Shown here in pieces: positions 47,713-60,910 of a DNA stretch of 64,000 bases. Made by a program: the position numbers and the translations under genes. Source of the DNA: Otis tarda (lineage: Eukaryota > Chordata > Aves > Otidiformes > Otididae); the NCBI GenBank assembly GCA_026413225.1, contig CM048560.1, positions 14,588,001-14,652,000 on the forward strand, given 5' to 3'. The notes below the pieces were generated by a model, which searched no databases, was not told where the DNA came from, and saw nothing but the letters and a program-made list of their open reading frames with translations. Position 1 is the stretch's first letter, and each line of letters opens with the position of its first letter.

Positions 47713-50700
47713 ACCAAAATTATTTTGATCACAGATCACAACTTCAGATTTTTCATTTTGAATCTTAATCTTTTCGATTATTTTACATTCCATCCTACCA
47801 GGTCAGCTACGGGACATTCAGTTCACTGCATCATCTACTAGAATCATCATGTAATGGAAATGATGAAATTTTCCTGTTCTTGTATGTCACTTGTTAAATC
47901 AGTGAGGATGGCTGCCTCTTAGAACTAACTTATTGAAAATAATTGTTTTTCTAGGTGAGTGTCTCTGTATATTTTCAGCAGGTTGAGATCATAATTACTT
48001 CTAAATTAAAGGCTGAAAATGAATGTTTAAATTATTTCCCATTCCTAAGATGACAGTAGTCAATATTAAATTGAGAAGTCATTTTTAAATAAACATGCAG
48101 AAGTGAAATTTTAATTTCCATGTCTGAAACAAAAATATCCCAAACAAAACATTTTAAATTAGGTTTTTCATATCTTTATCCAACATAAATATATCAAAAG
48201 CCGGTCATTTCTGTGAAACAGTTTAGTTTTACCAAAATAACTTTTTTTTTTTTTTTTCTTCCCAAAACCTCTTCCTTGCCCATGTCCTCACCAGCCCCAT
48301 TCTCAGTTTCCCTGGTAGACGGGACAGAAAAGGTGAGCTGCCCCCGACATTTGGGCTGCAGAGGAATAGGAGGATGCTTGATATTGTTGCTGAGATCCTC
48401 CAGGGACCTTCTAACACACTTGCTGCTGGTTTGCTCTTAAAAAGAAAGACACAGTTGGACACAATTAAGGGGAAAAGTGATTAAACAGGAGAAAAGAGAA
48501 TAACATCAGTTCATGGGACGTCATCACCAGCACCGTGTTACTGACCTCAGCTCCGGCCACCGGTGAGGTGGGCAACATGCAGGGCTGCCTGTGCTGCCAC
48601 GAGGTCTACAGCCTGCAAAACTCCTCCCTGACTGACCTGTAGGGAAACTGTGCTTTTCAGTCGTGTCCTCAAATAATAATAATTTTGGAGATGAAACTCC
48701 CATGTCATCTGCCTTCTTCCCCACCGTGGAGGTGCTGTGCTGAGACCCCTGCCTGCAGTCAGCAGTGCTCGCTGCAGGGGTGGCTGCACCCTGCTTCCCC
48801 AGCAGGTTTTGGTGGGGCATCACCCCCCTGCCAGAACAGCACCCTGTTCAGTTATTGCAGGTGGGAAGAGGAAACAATGGTTGGCTGATTGAACTGTGGA
48901 AATAACGTTCCCAGACTACACAAATACCAACAATTTCTCTGCTGCATCACCATGGATTTGTCTATATTTGTCTCCACCAATACCAGCAAGTATTTCATAA
49001 ATATTCCGCAAGACAACCTGCTGTCTTCTGCACTGTTTCCACAGACAGCACAGTAAGTTAATTTCCATCCATAATATTTGAAAAAACCTTAATGATGAAT
49101 TTAGCAAGTCTGCTTACTAAAGCAGTTTTGCCTAAATTATTTCATGGTTGAGTGAGAATCCAGTCATTAAAAAGTAGTAATGAACAGGTAGAGTGAATCG
49201 AAGCTGAGGCCTTTGGAAGTCTGCCTTGCAGAGCAACGGGAGGAGGGAAAGCTCTTTTCTCTCTGGGAGAACGTCTGATCTTAAGGTATAGGTCTGGTAT
49301 TTCTAACGTCACCCGTGGAAGAAGTGCTTCAGCCCTATCCCTGCCTCACCCCGGTCTGCTCTGCTGCTGGTCCCTGAGCCCTGCACAGCTCTTACAAGCA
49401 CTCTGCACTGGGGATTGCTACTGAGTGTAACCTCATGCAGGACACTACACACTGCAGCATCGAGAGTCGGAAGGACACACATAATCCAGAGGACCAAGAA
49501 GTGCAACCAAGCAATTTGTGCAGTGGGGCTGATACTCAGAGCTGGGGCTGTGGTCACTTGTGCAGTGCTGTCTACCAGTAACACCTCACTAGACCTTCTC
49601 CTCAGGACAGCCCCCTGCCCTCCTCCCCCATTTTTGGGGAAGACTTTTGTCCAGAGTTGGTTCTGAGGGTGGCAGCCCCGCTCCTTCATGGATAATCCAT
49701 CAGTTGTTCTTTATGTCTCCAGTTCTTCACATGTGTTAGCTGGGTCTCAAACTATCTTTCTGAAGCCCTCCCCTCTCCCTGATCAAAGTTACAGGTGAGC
49801 ATCAACGGGTACAATAGGAAACATTACATATTAGACTGTGGTCTCTGGTTTTGGAGGGCATGTTACAGGGAATAAGGTGGTACTCACAGACATGGGTCCA
49901 TGCCTGAGGTCTGCTCATCCTCATACTGTTGGATGCAGACTTGAATGCCTCTCCAAACAGCTGTAAGCAAGATATGTCCAGAGTGCAAGCACGGCTGGAG
50001 ATTGGATTCACAGACCAAATCCCAGCCATCCATTGCCTGAAGTCACTCCTCCTTTAATCCACCAACAGAGGCTTAACCATATCTTGAAGTTTGGCAACTG
50101 CAAATACCATGGTGCCTTCAGTCCCCAAACTACATATGAAATTAAAATCAGAGAGCAGTTGATGTATTAGTTTCTATACCAAGCTAGTTTTAATTTTTCC
50201 CAAATCCTGCATATAACACAGATAAATGGCAAGGGCGATTATGGCAGTGATTGCTAGAGAAATATTTGTAGGAATTAGTGATGGAAGTTCAGCTTTAAAC
50301 TCATCCTACGGAACTTGCTCATTGAAATTTAAAGATGCTTTGGCAAATGCTGTTGTTTTTCAAGAGTGGAGACATCATTCTTTATACTCTGTTTTATGTA
50401 TTTGTACGCATCACACAGTAACATATCTTAGTTTATGTATTTTTAAGATGCCATTCTAAAGGATGATCATACTCAAGGATGTATCTACCAGATACCGTGG
50501 GGATCAACTAAGGTATTGAATAAATTGACAAACAATATTTTGGTTTGTATATAAAGAACAAAAGGATGAGTAAGTCATGATTGTTTGTGGCTATTCTAAT
50601 CATCCATCCAATCTACAAGAGACAAGGTTCAAAAGTCTCTCCAAGTATCTGTAAATCCAGCTATAATTTGCAGTTCTAGATACTTTCTTGCAGGAGCAAC

Positions 50701-53700
50701 CCATTTAATAAGCACTATGAATATGTCAAAAAAGTTATTTTCTCTATTATAAATATATTGCATTGAATTGGTCTCAGTTTCTTTCCTTCAGCTCCAGCAA
50801 GGAACTTAGATCTCCATTGAATTAAAATTGGTTATTGCTGTCAAATATCAGTTAGCAAACACCTGCATTTTTCTTTTTCCATCTTAGCTTTAACTATGAT
50901 TTTACATGTGTCTTGGTTTCCACTGACAGATATGAAAAAAAAACCAACCTGGATATTTAAAGGAATTACACCAAGAACTATGGATTTCTCTGCAGGCATT
51001 GCCCCGCTCATTCACTCCCTGTTTATTAGCTATTCAAACAAAAGGAGTAAATAAACAATTAGAAAAGAAGTGGTTCTGGCAAGATGCAGATGAGCTCAGT
51101 GCTTAGCATTGACCACCTTGATGTCTTCCCCAGGTGGAATGGGAAATAAGGGAGTGATGGACTTGCTTGGTGGCTAGGGCAACAGAGAGAAAACAGGGCT
51201 TGCTACTGATAAAATTTCCCTTTTAGAAATTTGAAACATTTCTGCACCCTGACCATTGGAGCCCTGCCACTTGGTATAAAACGATGGGTTTAGAGACTAC
51301 CAAATTAACCTCATGAGGAGAATTTTCAATTTTAAAAGACAAAACAGACAGGGAAAAGTGATCTTGTATACATTACCACCCTGGTATCCCTCATTCGTAA
51401 ATGCTTGGGCATGGACTATTCTTCTGCCAAGATGCACAATCAGCATTGCAAGCCTGAAGGAAAATGTGGGAGAAACTACAGCAGCAAACCTGGAGCTGAT
51501 GGCAGAGTTGGGGAATATGAACGGGTGAAATAAGAGACTGTGGTTAGAGTCAAAACGTAGGCCAAGCCCATTCAGCTCTTGTGATCAAGTGTTTACCATC
51601 TGCCGCAGCATCATTCTGCTCCCATCCTTGTTCCCTTCATTCTGAACAATGCAACGTTTCAATCTTCTTTAAATTCAAGGACACCAAGTCCCTGAGTGCC
51701 CCACTTGCTAGCACTGAATAGCAAAACAAACCTGCCCAGCCTTAACAGCATCTTAGCTTACGTCAGTGATGCAGAACATATTGCTTCAAATGCATACTCT
51801 TCTAGGGGTGCCATCCATCCACACTGACAAGAAATGGAGCGTCCCCTCCCTTTATCGTGTCTGAGAGAAGGGAATGTGTGAAGCAAAGCTAAATGTGTGA
51901 AATGCAAATACAAGTCACTACATTCTGGTAATACATTTCCTATATTGTCTAGGAGCATTGCAGGGCTCTGGCTCAGGGATGCTAATCTCCCCAACAGATG
52001 GCACGTCGGCCCTCCCTGCGTAGAAAAGACGCGTGTCTGAAAAAGCAAAGAGGCAGGAGCAACATGAAGCGTGTGAGGGGGGCAGATTGCCATCCCTCCT
52101 ATTCACAGCATCGAGTGTCAGGGCTGGGGGATCACAATGGAAGCTAAGGGAGCTCTATCCCAGGTGTTCTCTCAAAGAAGATACAGGCTATAGGATTTTT
52201 TTAAAGGAGAGATTATTGGGATTTTTTAATTGGCAAAACCTTTTTTAAACACAATGTGTGGTTAAGTACAGGAGTAATACTATACTAGTATAATACAGTG
52301 TGGAGATTTGCATCTGTGTTTTCTTTTCACTCAAACACATAAGTATATATGTGTAACATAAATTTCATATACAAGGAGAGTTTGCCACATCTGGGCAAGG
52401 CAGACACACACACAAGTATAGCTGGTGTCACAACAGTTCTGTTGGGTAATCTCGTTTTGGGCCAATATGGCTATTCCTCAATAATAAACTAAGCCATAAT
52501 AGAGCACTGTTCTGACTTAACTACATGCATTGGGCACAGTGTCACTATCTCTATTTAAAACAAAAAAAAAATCACGACTGAACTGAAACAGTTACAAAAA
52601 CTTGGAGCTCATAAAAGGCCTTATCTGAGAGAGCTGTCCTTTCTAGGCATTTCCAGTTGATGATGTTATTACAATTCATTCCTTCTTCTCCAAAAGAATT
52701 TGAAAACACTATTGAAGTACTGTGTATGACTTCAGTACCATAGCTCTTTACAAATACATCATGAGACACCTGAGAAGACACCACAGAACAAGTGTGCCTG
52801 GACTCCTTACTGGGGCAAGCTCACACATATCCAGACAAACAGCTAGTGAGGAGACACCAGCGTCAAGTGGCAGCCACATAGACATGGTCTGTTCTTCTGG
52901 AAATCACTAAGGTCTCTTTGGAAAATAGTTTCCTGCATGAACAAGCCATTCTGGGAGTGGCAGGAGCAGTGAATGGAGTTCAGATCTTATCCCAGGGTGC
53001 TGTGGTGCCTGACACAGCTCGTGCTCCAGCCAGAGCCTATCCCGGTGCTGGAGCAACTGCATCACCTGGTCCCCTTCTGCGTTCCCCGCTGCCGCAGGGT
53101 AACTGTAAAACCTGCTGTCCCTAGGCGATGGCACTGCACATTGCCACAGAGCCTGTGGTAATTGGACATCTTTGAGTTATTTATACTGGCAGATTTGTTT
53201 GAAATTGGTTGGTATAGCTGAAAAGTTCAAAAAGAGGAAAAGCAGCAAGTTAACAGATCTGTAGCATCAGTGTAGATTGAGTGTAGATTGAGTTTCCTTA
53301 GGAAACTGAGCTTCAGTAGTAGTAGCACTGTGATCCCTGAAGAAATTGTGTGAGGATAACTTAATTATTTTAAAGTATTTGGGGATTCAAGAATTTTGCT
53401 GGTGGCAACTTGAGAAATGTCAATCATTTTTATCCAGTGGAAAATATCATATTTATTTTGTGAATGACAAAAAAAAAAAATGAATGACACTATCAGTGCC
53501 TTGAGACATTTTTTCTGCGATGTGTTTAAAGTACTTAGTGCACAGAGGGCCAAAAAAATCTTAGCGCAACCTCTGCAATCTATAAAACTATCACCAAGAT
53601 ACAGGAAATGTAATCGCCAGTCCCAGGAGAAGCTGAAGGGGCCTTCTGACAGAGCTGACTCGATTCATTTTGCCACAGACTTGAGAAAAAGTTGGTGAGG

Positions 53701-56194
53701 TCTTACTGTTTCTTACTATGAACCGCAAGTATTACAGTCCCCGCAATCTGCTTGTGATTTATTCTCTGCAATCTGACCAATCCCAAGTCTCCTTCCACAA
53801 TGTCATGGACATACTAAACAAGTATAACACTAATTTTATTAATAAAAACTACTTTCCTAGTAGATTACTCATAAAGTACTATTTTGCTAGTCCAAAGTGT
53901 GGTCACTTTTTTTATTTCCCACATGGTGTTAATAAAGTTACCCTGCATTGGCCAGTTTGTAGCCTTTTGGATGCTGAGCTGTAAAAAGGAGGGCCAAGAG
54001 TCACGATACAGCCTTACAAGTACCTTGCAAGTAGAAAAGTGAATGCCAAATTCCAACCATTAAGGAAGTTATGTTGTCTACAAGATAAAATAACAGGACA
54101 AGACACTTATCTTCCACATTTTTGCTGACTTGTGTCTGATCTGCACTGCAGTTAACCTAGGAAAGAGTTGCACTGTCTTGGCTGGATTAGAGCGATCTAT
54201 CACAAACGCTTGTGTTTATAAACTATATTCATCCTATTTTCACATATGAAGTTTATTCCCAAAATCCAGTCAAACTGAAATCAAGGGTAACGTGGTGTCT
54301 TAAGCCACATCAGAAAAAAATTAATCATCAACATAATTTAAATTTTCATTTGCACAATGATACAGGCTTCTTTTACACCTGGATATATTATCCATAAACA
54401 CTCAATAAGAGCTGGAAAACACCCACAGAGAATATTTCTGCTTCAAACATTGCACTGAGGTCTAGATCCACCTAACTGCTCTGGACTTACCAGGATTAAA
54501 GTTGTGTAGCTGTCACCTAACTCCTCCTGTAGGTATTTCACTCCAAAACTCAGAGCCTCCAAACCTCCTTACAGCCACTGAGCAACACTGAAAACGGCTC
54601 CCAAAGTTTCACAATAAATTTTCTAGGCATGGAAAGGTGTCTTCTAGGCAAAGGTGTAACCACCTATATTCTACCAGGTTGAGAGGAAAAACATGTAATG
54701 TTCCCAGAATCCACAAACTGTTTTTTCTCCCTGTCGTGTTTTGAAGAAAGATAAAAATTGTATTGAGGAAATTCTATAGAGAAAACAATTTGCATATGCC
54801 AACCTGCTGATGAGTCTCTTCTGCTGCTCCTAAAGGCCACCAGTGTCTTAGCTTGATCCAATTACGGCATTGTACAGCTTATCCCACCGACCATTTTCTT
54901 CTGCTCCTTTTCTTCAGAGCTGAGCCTCATTAAGGGGAAGTATGACAGGTCCAGTCAGTGTGAAATCCAAACTCTCCTGTTAGTTCTGTATTTGGAGGCA
55001 ACCTTAGGTTGTGTGAACTTTCATTCAACACAAAAGCAGCCTCCTGGTACTCGTGCTCTTTAATGGATTCGTACCATTTACAGTAGTTGTGCTTGTCATC
55101 TTGTTTTCCCCCAAATTTTGTCTCTAATAAAGATTAATATTTATGTATGTGTTTGCATAAATACATATACATATTTCCTTGAAATGTCTTTCAGCGCTCT
55201 AGTAAAACACCAGGAAGATATTTTTCAATGGATTGAAAAGATCTCTGTATTTTTTTTTCCACTCTGCTATTCCGAAATGTCAGAAATATCATTGAAGTGA
55301 TGGTTGAAGTGAAAATGCAGCAGTATCCCATCACTGAGCTTGAATCATTCTGAATAGACAGAGGTCCTGTTCCTTAAAAGTCTTCCTGTCCTTCAATTTT
55401 AACTCTCTTGTACAGCCTTTCAGACATACAACAGGAAATAAGCTATAGTTTTATTTCTCTACAAAAGCATTTAAGAAAAATAAGTACTTCAGCTTCTCTA
55501 GGTCAGAACGTTTCCACTGTAACATTTCAGCATAAGCTCAGAGAAATGGCTTACATACTCATTTAATTCCTTGTCTGAGACGTAAAAGCAAGCCTTTCAA
55601 AAGCAATGCACGTTCTGTACTTCAACCCTCTAGCAAAGCTCCATCGCTTGCTGCCTTGGCCACGTAGAGAGGGTTTGCAAAGGCAGAGCAAGGTGTGCTT
55701 CACCTCGGGCAGCCTCAGCAGACCGTCGGTCCTTTACGCTCCTGAAAATATTTCCCTCTGTGGCAAGGGACAGAAGCTAAACTGGGCGCTGCTTTATCAC
55801 AGGCATTGCTACTCAAGAACAAACACAGCAACTGGAAAAAATAATACCCAAAAAGAGGCTGAGCCTTTCCCACTCACTGATTTTAGTTTCAAAGCAAGAG
55901 GCTGAACAAATAAGCACCTGACAGCAGGGTGTTTTTGGATGCCAGGTCTCCCAGAACCCCATGTGCTGCACGCTGTGCTGCTGTCTGCGAGGCAGCCTCT
56001 CGCAAAACGTTACCGTAACTTCCACAGTGGCCACTGTGGCATGAACCACGGTTCAATCCATTAATGCAGCTGAGCCAAAATGGGTAAAATCACGCTCAGG
56101 GCAAACTTTTTCATTTTCTGGTGTCTCTTGACTCTTAGCTGGGTGAGGATGGACCAAAGCAGTTCTCTGACAGTAGAGTGTCTTTTCTGGAGGG

Positions 56195-56217
56195 AAAAAA
56201 AAAAAAAAAAAAAAAAA
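56195..56217 (+). repeat. Poly-A tract (A23)
   Basis: An uninterrupted run of 23 A, with no recognised retroposon upstream. Confidence 0.9.
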
Positions 56218-59200
56218 GAAGTCACATTACAATCTGTAATTGCATGACCCTTTCAGGAGGTATTCATGAATTTGCAAGGTGTGCTTCATTCAAGTGCAGA
56301 GAACCTCTCCAAACTCCAACCTTATTGCTGGCTTCCTTCAGAAAAATGAAAGCCAAAAAGTACTAACAAATTTGCATCAACAATGGCACCAGCTATGGCC
56401 TTCCAGTTTATATGTCCTGAGTAAACAGAAAGGTTTGGTTTGAGGAGAACCAGAGAATCTCCCAACTTCAAGGGGCACTTTAAAAAAGGAGATGGAAATG
56501 GCATGCAGGCTATGTGCCTTTTGCCCCGCTGTGACTTTTGTGAAGCAGAATCCAGAACCAAACCCCAGAGCAGGACCCTTAAGCACAGGGAGGTGATGCT
56601 GCTTGGGAAGGGAACCATGCTCATGTAAGGGGCTGATGATGCTCCTGGAGCTCAACCTCTCATCTTTCCTCTCTGGGCTGTTTGACAGCATTGGCCCCTC
56701 TGCTCGCTACCCTTTGCCAACGCAGAAGTTTGCTCCCCGTGCTGCTCACCCTCCGTGACTAAGACACTGCCCAACAGAAGCCTTGTATTCCAAATATCAG
56801 ATAATAAAATAAATAGAAATACAAATAAAACAATAAACAAGAAAAGCTCAGGATTCTGGGTTGGGCTGCCTGCACTTGCCTTGGTCGGGAATGCTCCTTG
56901 GCACCGGGAACAGCAATGCAGGAAGGAGCTGAGCAGCTCTTCAGGAGTCAGCGTGAGGCTGGATGGGCCTACTAGCCCTGGCAGAGCTCCAGTGATGCCA
57001 GATCCAGCGCAATTTTCAATACAAATGGAAACACAATGCAGGAAGCCACAAACCGTCTGTATGAAAAGCTAGCTTAGGTCTGCAGTTTATTAGCCTGGGC
57101 TCCCGGCCACAAGAAAACACCTAATTTGCTTCTGGACTGCAGCTAGCCTTGGAAAGCACACAGGATGGTTTTGCTGGGCTGCATGTAAGCAGTGAGTAGG
57201 TGTCACACTGATTACCCAGCGTTATATTTATCTTTGAGGAGGACTGGCTATTTTGCACCAGTAGTTCTGATGATGCATTATTAGTGCAAATAAACATAGG
57301 AAGAGGTGGAAAAAACATCTCTTATGTTTATTCTTACACAGATGAGCTGCAACTTTAACGATCATTCATGGAAAAAGACTTGTTTGTGTCCAGTTTGACC
57401 AGTAGCTGGATACCCCTACTCCCTAGACCTTATGTTGAAGCAGAAGTGAAAGGGGACTTAAAGGAGGGCATTCCTATGGGACCGCGGGCAAAGGAGGCCA
57501 AGCTGCTCTGCACCATGTGCGCGGGCTGGTGCAAACCACGCCAGAGGCAGAGGCACTGTGCCACCGGGAACCCACCCATGCCCACGCCAGCAGCAGTTGC
57601 ACTGGTGCACAGGGCTTGGGAAGATCTCATCTCTTTAATGAGGCCTTGAAATTAGTTTTCAAAAGGCAAGAGCAGGATTATTCAACATCCTGCCACACTT
57701 CTGGGAAAGAGAGCACAGTTCAGGTTTGCTCCTCACTTACATTAGTATGCTGGGAAGATGCAGAAAGGGTTTAGAGCAGTCTGGCCTTGAAGGGATGAGA
57801 CACAGATTTTGCTGTCATAGAATATTAAAGCATTGGGTTCATGTTGCAGATGAAGGTACAAGTTAGGTACCACATTGCTCAGTCCTGACAGGACTGAGGC
57901 ACTTCTAAACATGACCAGAAGCAAGATTTCAGATGCTGTGGGACCTTCAGTGTCAGAAATACAGGTGCCTACTACATGAGGCCCATGGAGGGCTGAGCGT
58001 CGGCTCAGTGTGTACTTGGGGGAGCACGGTTTGACAGACTGAGGTGCTCAAAGTGGGACTGAGGTGTGCAGGAAATTTGGCAGTACTTTTGCAAACTTCA
58101 CCCTCATGCAAGTCACTTACTTAAAGCCTGGAAGCGGTGTGGTGGCAGAGGAGACCGTGCACTCGGGGACAAGTTTGCACTGGTGGCGGTACTTAGAAAC
58201 TGTGCTTATCAGACAGCTCTTTTTTGAATCTCCGTTCCAGTTCCTGCTTTACTTCTTACCAGTGTGCCCGGTGCTGTCTGTGCGTATCAGCATAGTGACG
58301 TCGGCAACGAGAGCTCCGCATAGATGGCTGACAGCTTACGGGGCAAGTCGTACCCTTTCTTGCCTCTCCACACAGCCTTTCACACGCTGAGTTCCCCAAG
58401 TCATTTCCCAAGCTGCTGATCTCTGTAAACAACCTTGTACGTGACTCCAGGCTGCTGGGAGCAGAATGGTCGCTGCTCTCCTACACGAACTAGTGCAAGG
58501 AGATATTTTTTTTCCACTGGAGAAATTTTGCCCCTCTTTTTTACTTTGCTTCTAAGTGAAAGTATGCTTAAAGCTGTGAAGAGTGTTAAACAGTATCCCA
58601 GGTTACCTTTTAACAGGAGAGCATCACCCTTCTCTTACTCTGACACTCCTTAGAAGACCTAGAATTACCATTGATTGTTATGTAGCAAGACAGAAAAGCT
58701 GTATCTCATGCTGATGGATTGGATTACTGCACTGACTTTTACCTTCAGCACCAGGCTCCATGTATATCAGGACATAGTTTAAAAGACATGATCATCTTTT
58801 TTAATAGATCACATACTGAGTCACAAGTTACATATTCAACAGAAAATCAAGCTAATTGCTCACTTCTTCTAAGATATCCCTGAAGGATAATTGAACTCTA
58901 CAGAACTGTTTCTTAGTTGGAAACTAAATAATTAAGCTGAAGAAATGCATTTCTCTTTCAAGTTTCTCTCTGTATTTTCTTTAATTCTTCTTCGTACCAA
59001 ATACATCAGCATGAACATAAGCTATTGACTTTAATTAAAAATTAAAATTAGCTCTAGCTTTGTTTTGTTAAATCCACAGCTGAAAAACAAAAGAGACTGT
59101 CAAGACAGAAAAAGAAAACATTGCAACCTTCCTGCCAGTTCTCATCCTACCCACTTACCCAGCAAATCACAAATGTGCCGTGCAGCATCTTCTTCGTGCA

Positions 59201-59791
59201 TGTAACTCATGAGTCTTCAGCAGGATCTGCTGCACATGGACGTCAGCTCATAACAGCAGCTGTGTGTAAAACAAATAAAGAAATGGACAGTACCATAGCA
59301 TGATAGGTTTATGAAGCCCTAAAATTTGATAGGAATCTTCTTTATTAATTTAATCTATTACTGGCTAATTGCTTATGTACTGTAAATCTGCAAAGGTCAA
59401 TTCTTTAAATCACCAAACAATAAGAAGGTACGAAAAACTAACAAGTCCTAATACACTAAGAATGTTAATCAATAGTCTAAATGAAGCCTTGTATTGCCAA
59501 TGATGCATGAAAATGTATTATTGTTAGGGACTACAAGCATGAGTTTCTCTGAGAGCAATAAAATAAAAAGCCATGTATTTTGAGAGAAACGCAGTATGAA
59601 CAACATCTGTAAATACTGACTGTATAATGAACTTTTTCAAAAGAGCGTCTTCAAGGAATAAGCCATTTCACCGAAAAGCTACTTTCTTGCACAAAAAGTA
59701 AAAGGAAAGGGAGTGCTGATGCAATAAAGAAAGACTTCACAGAGGCCAACTCCGAACTATATGGATGTAACAGGAGAACAGGAGAGTTCTC

Positions 59792-60910
59792 TCTAAACTA
59801 GAGAGGCATGGGTTCGATGGATGGACCACTCGGTGGATAAGGAGTTGGCTGGATGGCCGCACTCAGAGAGTGGTGGTCAACGGCTCAATGTCCAAGTGGA
59901 GACCGGTCACCAGTGGCGTCCCTCAGGGGTCCGTGTTGGGCCCGGCCCTGTTCAACATCTTTGTCGGTGACATGGACAGTGGGATAGAGTGCACCCTCAG
60001 CAAGTTCGCCGATGACACCAAGCTGTGTGGTGCCGTCAACTCGCTGGAAGGGAGGGATGCCATCCAGAGGGACCTTGACAGGCTGGAGAGGTGGGCCCGT
60101 GCCAACCTCATGAAGTTCAACCAGGCCAAGTGCAAGGTCCTGCACCTGGGTCGTGGCAATCCCAGGCACAAATACAGGCTGGGCGGAGAATGGATTGAGA
60201 GCAGCCCTGAGGAGAAAGACTTGGGAGTGCTGGTGGACGAGAGGCTCAACATGAGCGGGCAATGCGCCCTTGCGGCCCAGAAGGCCAACCGCATCCTGGG
60301 CTGCATCAAGAGGAGCGTGGCCAGCAGGTCGAGGGAGGTGATTCTGCCCCTCTACTCTGCCCTGGTGAGACCCCACCTGGAGTACTGCGTCCAGTTCTGG
60401 AGCCCCCAACACAAGAAGGACATGGACCAGTTGGAAAGGGTCCAGAGGAGGGCCACCAAGATGATCAGAGGGCTGGAGCACCTCTCCTATGAGGACAGGC
60501 TGAGAGAGTTGGGGCTGTTCAGCCTGGAGAAGAGGAGGCTCCGGGGAGACCTGATAGCGGTCTTCCAATACCTCAAGGGGGCCTACAGGAAAGATGGGGA
60601 GAAACTGTTCAGTAGGGCCTGTTGTGATAGGACAAGGGGTAATGGGTTTAAATTAGAAGGAGCTAGGTTTAGATTAGATATTAGAAAAAAATTTTTTACA
60701 ATGAGAGTTGTAGAGCACTGGAACAGGTTGCCCAGAGAGGTGGTGGATGCCCCATCCCTGGAAGTGTTCAAGGCCAGGCTGGATGAGGCTCTGAGCAACC
60801 TGATCTAGTCAGGGATGTCCCTGCTCTTGCAGGGGGGTTGGACTAGATGACCTTTGAAGGTCCCTTCCAACTCTAACCATTCTATGATTCTATGATTCTA
60901 TGATTCTATG
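59792..60910 (+). mobile_element. Young CR1 LINE, 5'-truncated, with open reverse-transcriptase frame
   Basis: About 1.1 kb. CR1 is a non-LTR retrotransposon whose ORF2 encodes an endonuclease and reverse transcriptase and which inserts by target-primed reverse transcription, usually losing its 5' end. Here the frame is open from the insertion start to TAG at 60806-60808, about 339 codons. It begins [20 protein letters not shown], then [17 protein letters not shown] (RT motif), FADDTKL (catalytic FADD at about 60006-60026), a thumb-like [15 protein letters not shown] and the conserved C-terminal region ending EALSNLI. The endonuclease and the N-terminal RT are absent, so it cannot move alone. 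The 3' UTR ends in four perfect attctatg units (60879-60910). Many CpGs survive, which points to recent insertion. Confidence 0.96.
60879..60910 (+). repeat. CR1 3'-terminal (attctatg)4
   Basis: Four perfect 8-bp units form the element's 3' end. CR1 uses this short repeat instead of a poly-A tail. Confidence 0.95.

Larger units (their letters stand above)
38991..59791. other. Intergenic region, no gene recognised
   Basis: Twenty kilobases with mixed composition. 40-43 kb and 46-49 kb are GC-richer and produce many overlapping chance frames; the rest is AT-rich. No exon of a known family was found. Simple repeats are A/T homopolymers (39014-39032, 47641-47709, 48241-48257, 56195-56217), (CA)9 at 47302-47319 and G10 at 44938-44947. 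Hairpins are listed separately. Confidence 0.5.

Noticed and set aside
59885-60568. 227-codon minus-strand open frame
   Set aside because: It is the antisense shadow of the CR1 reverse-transcriptase frame.
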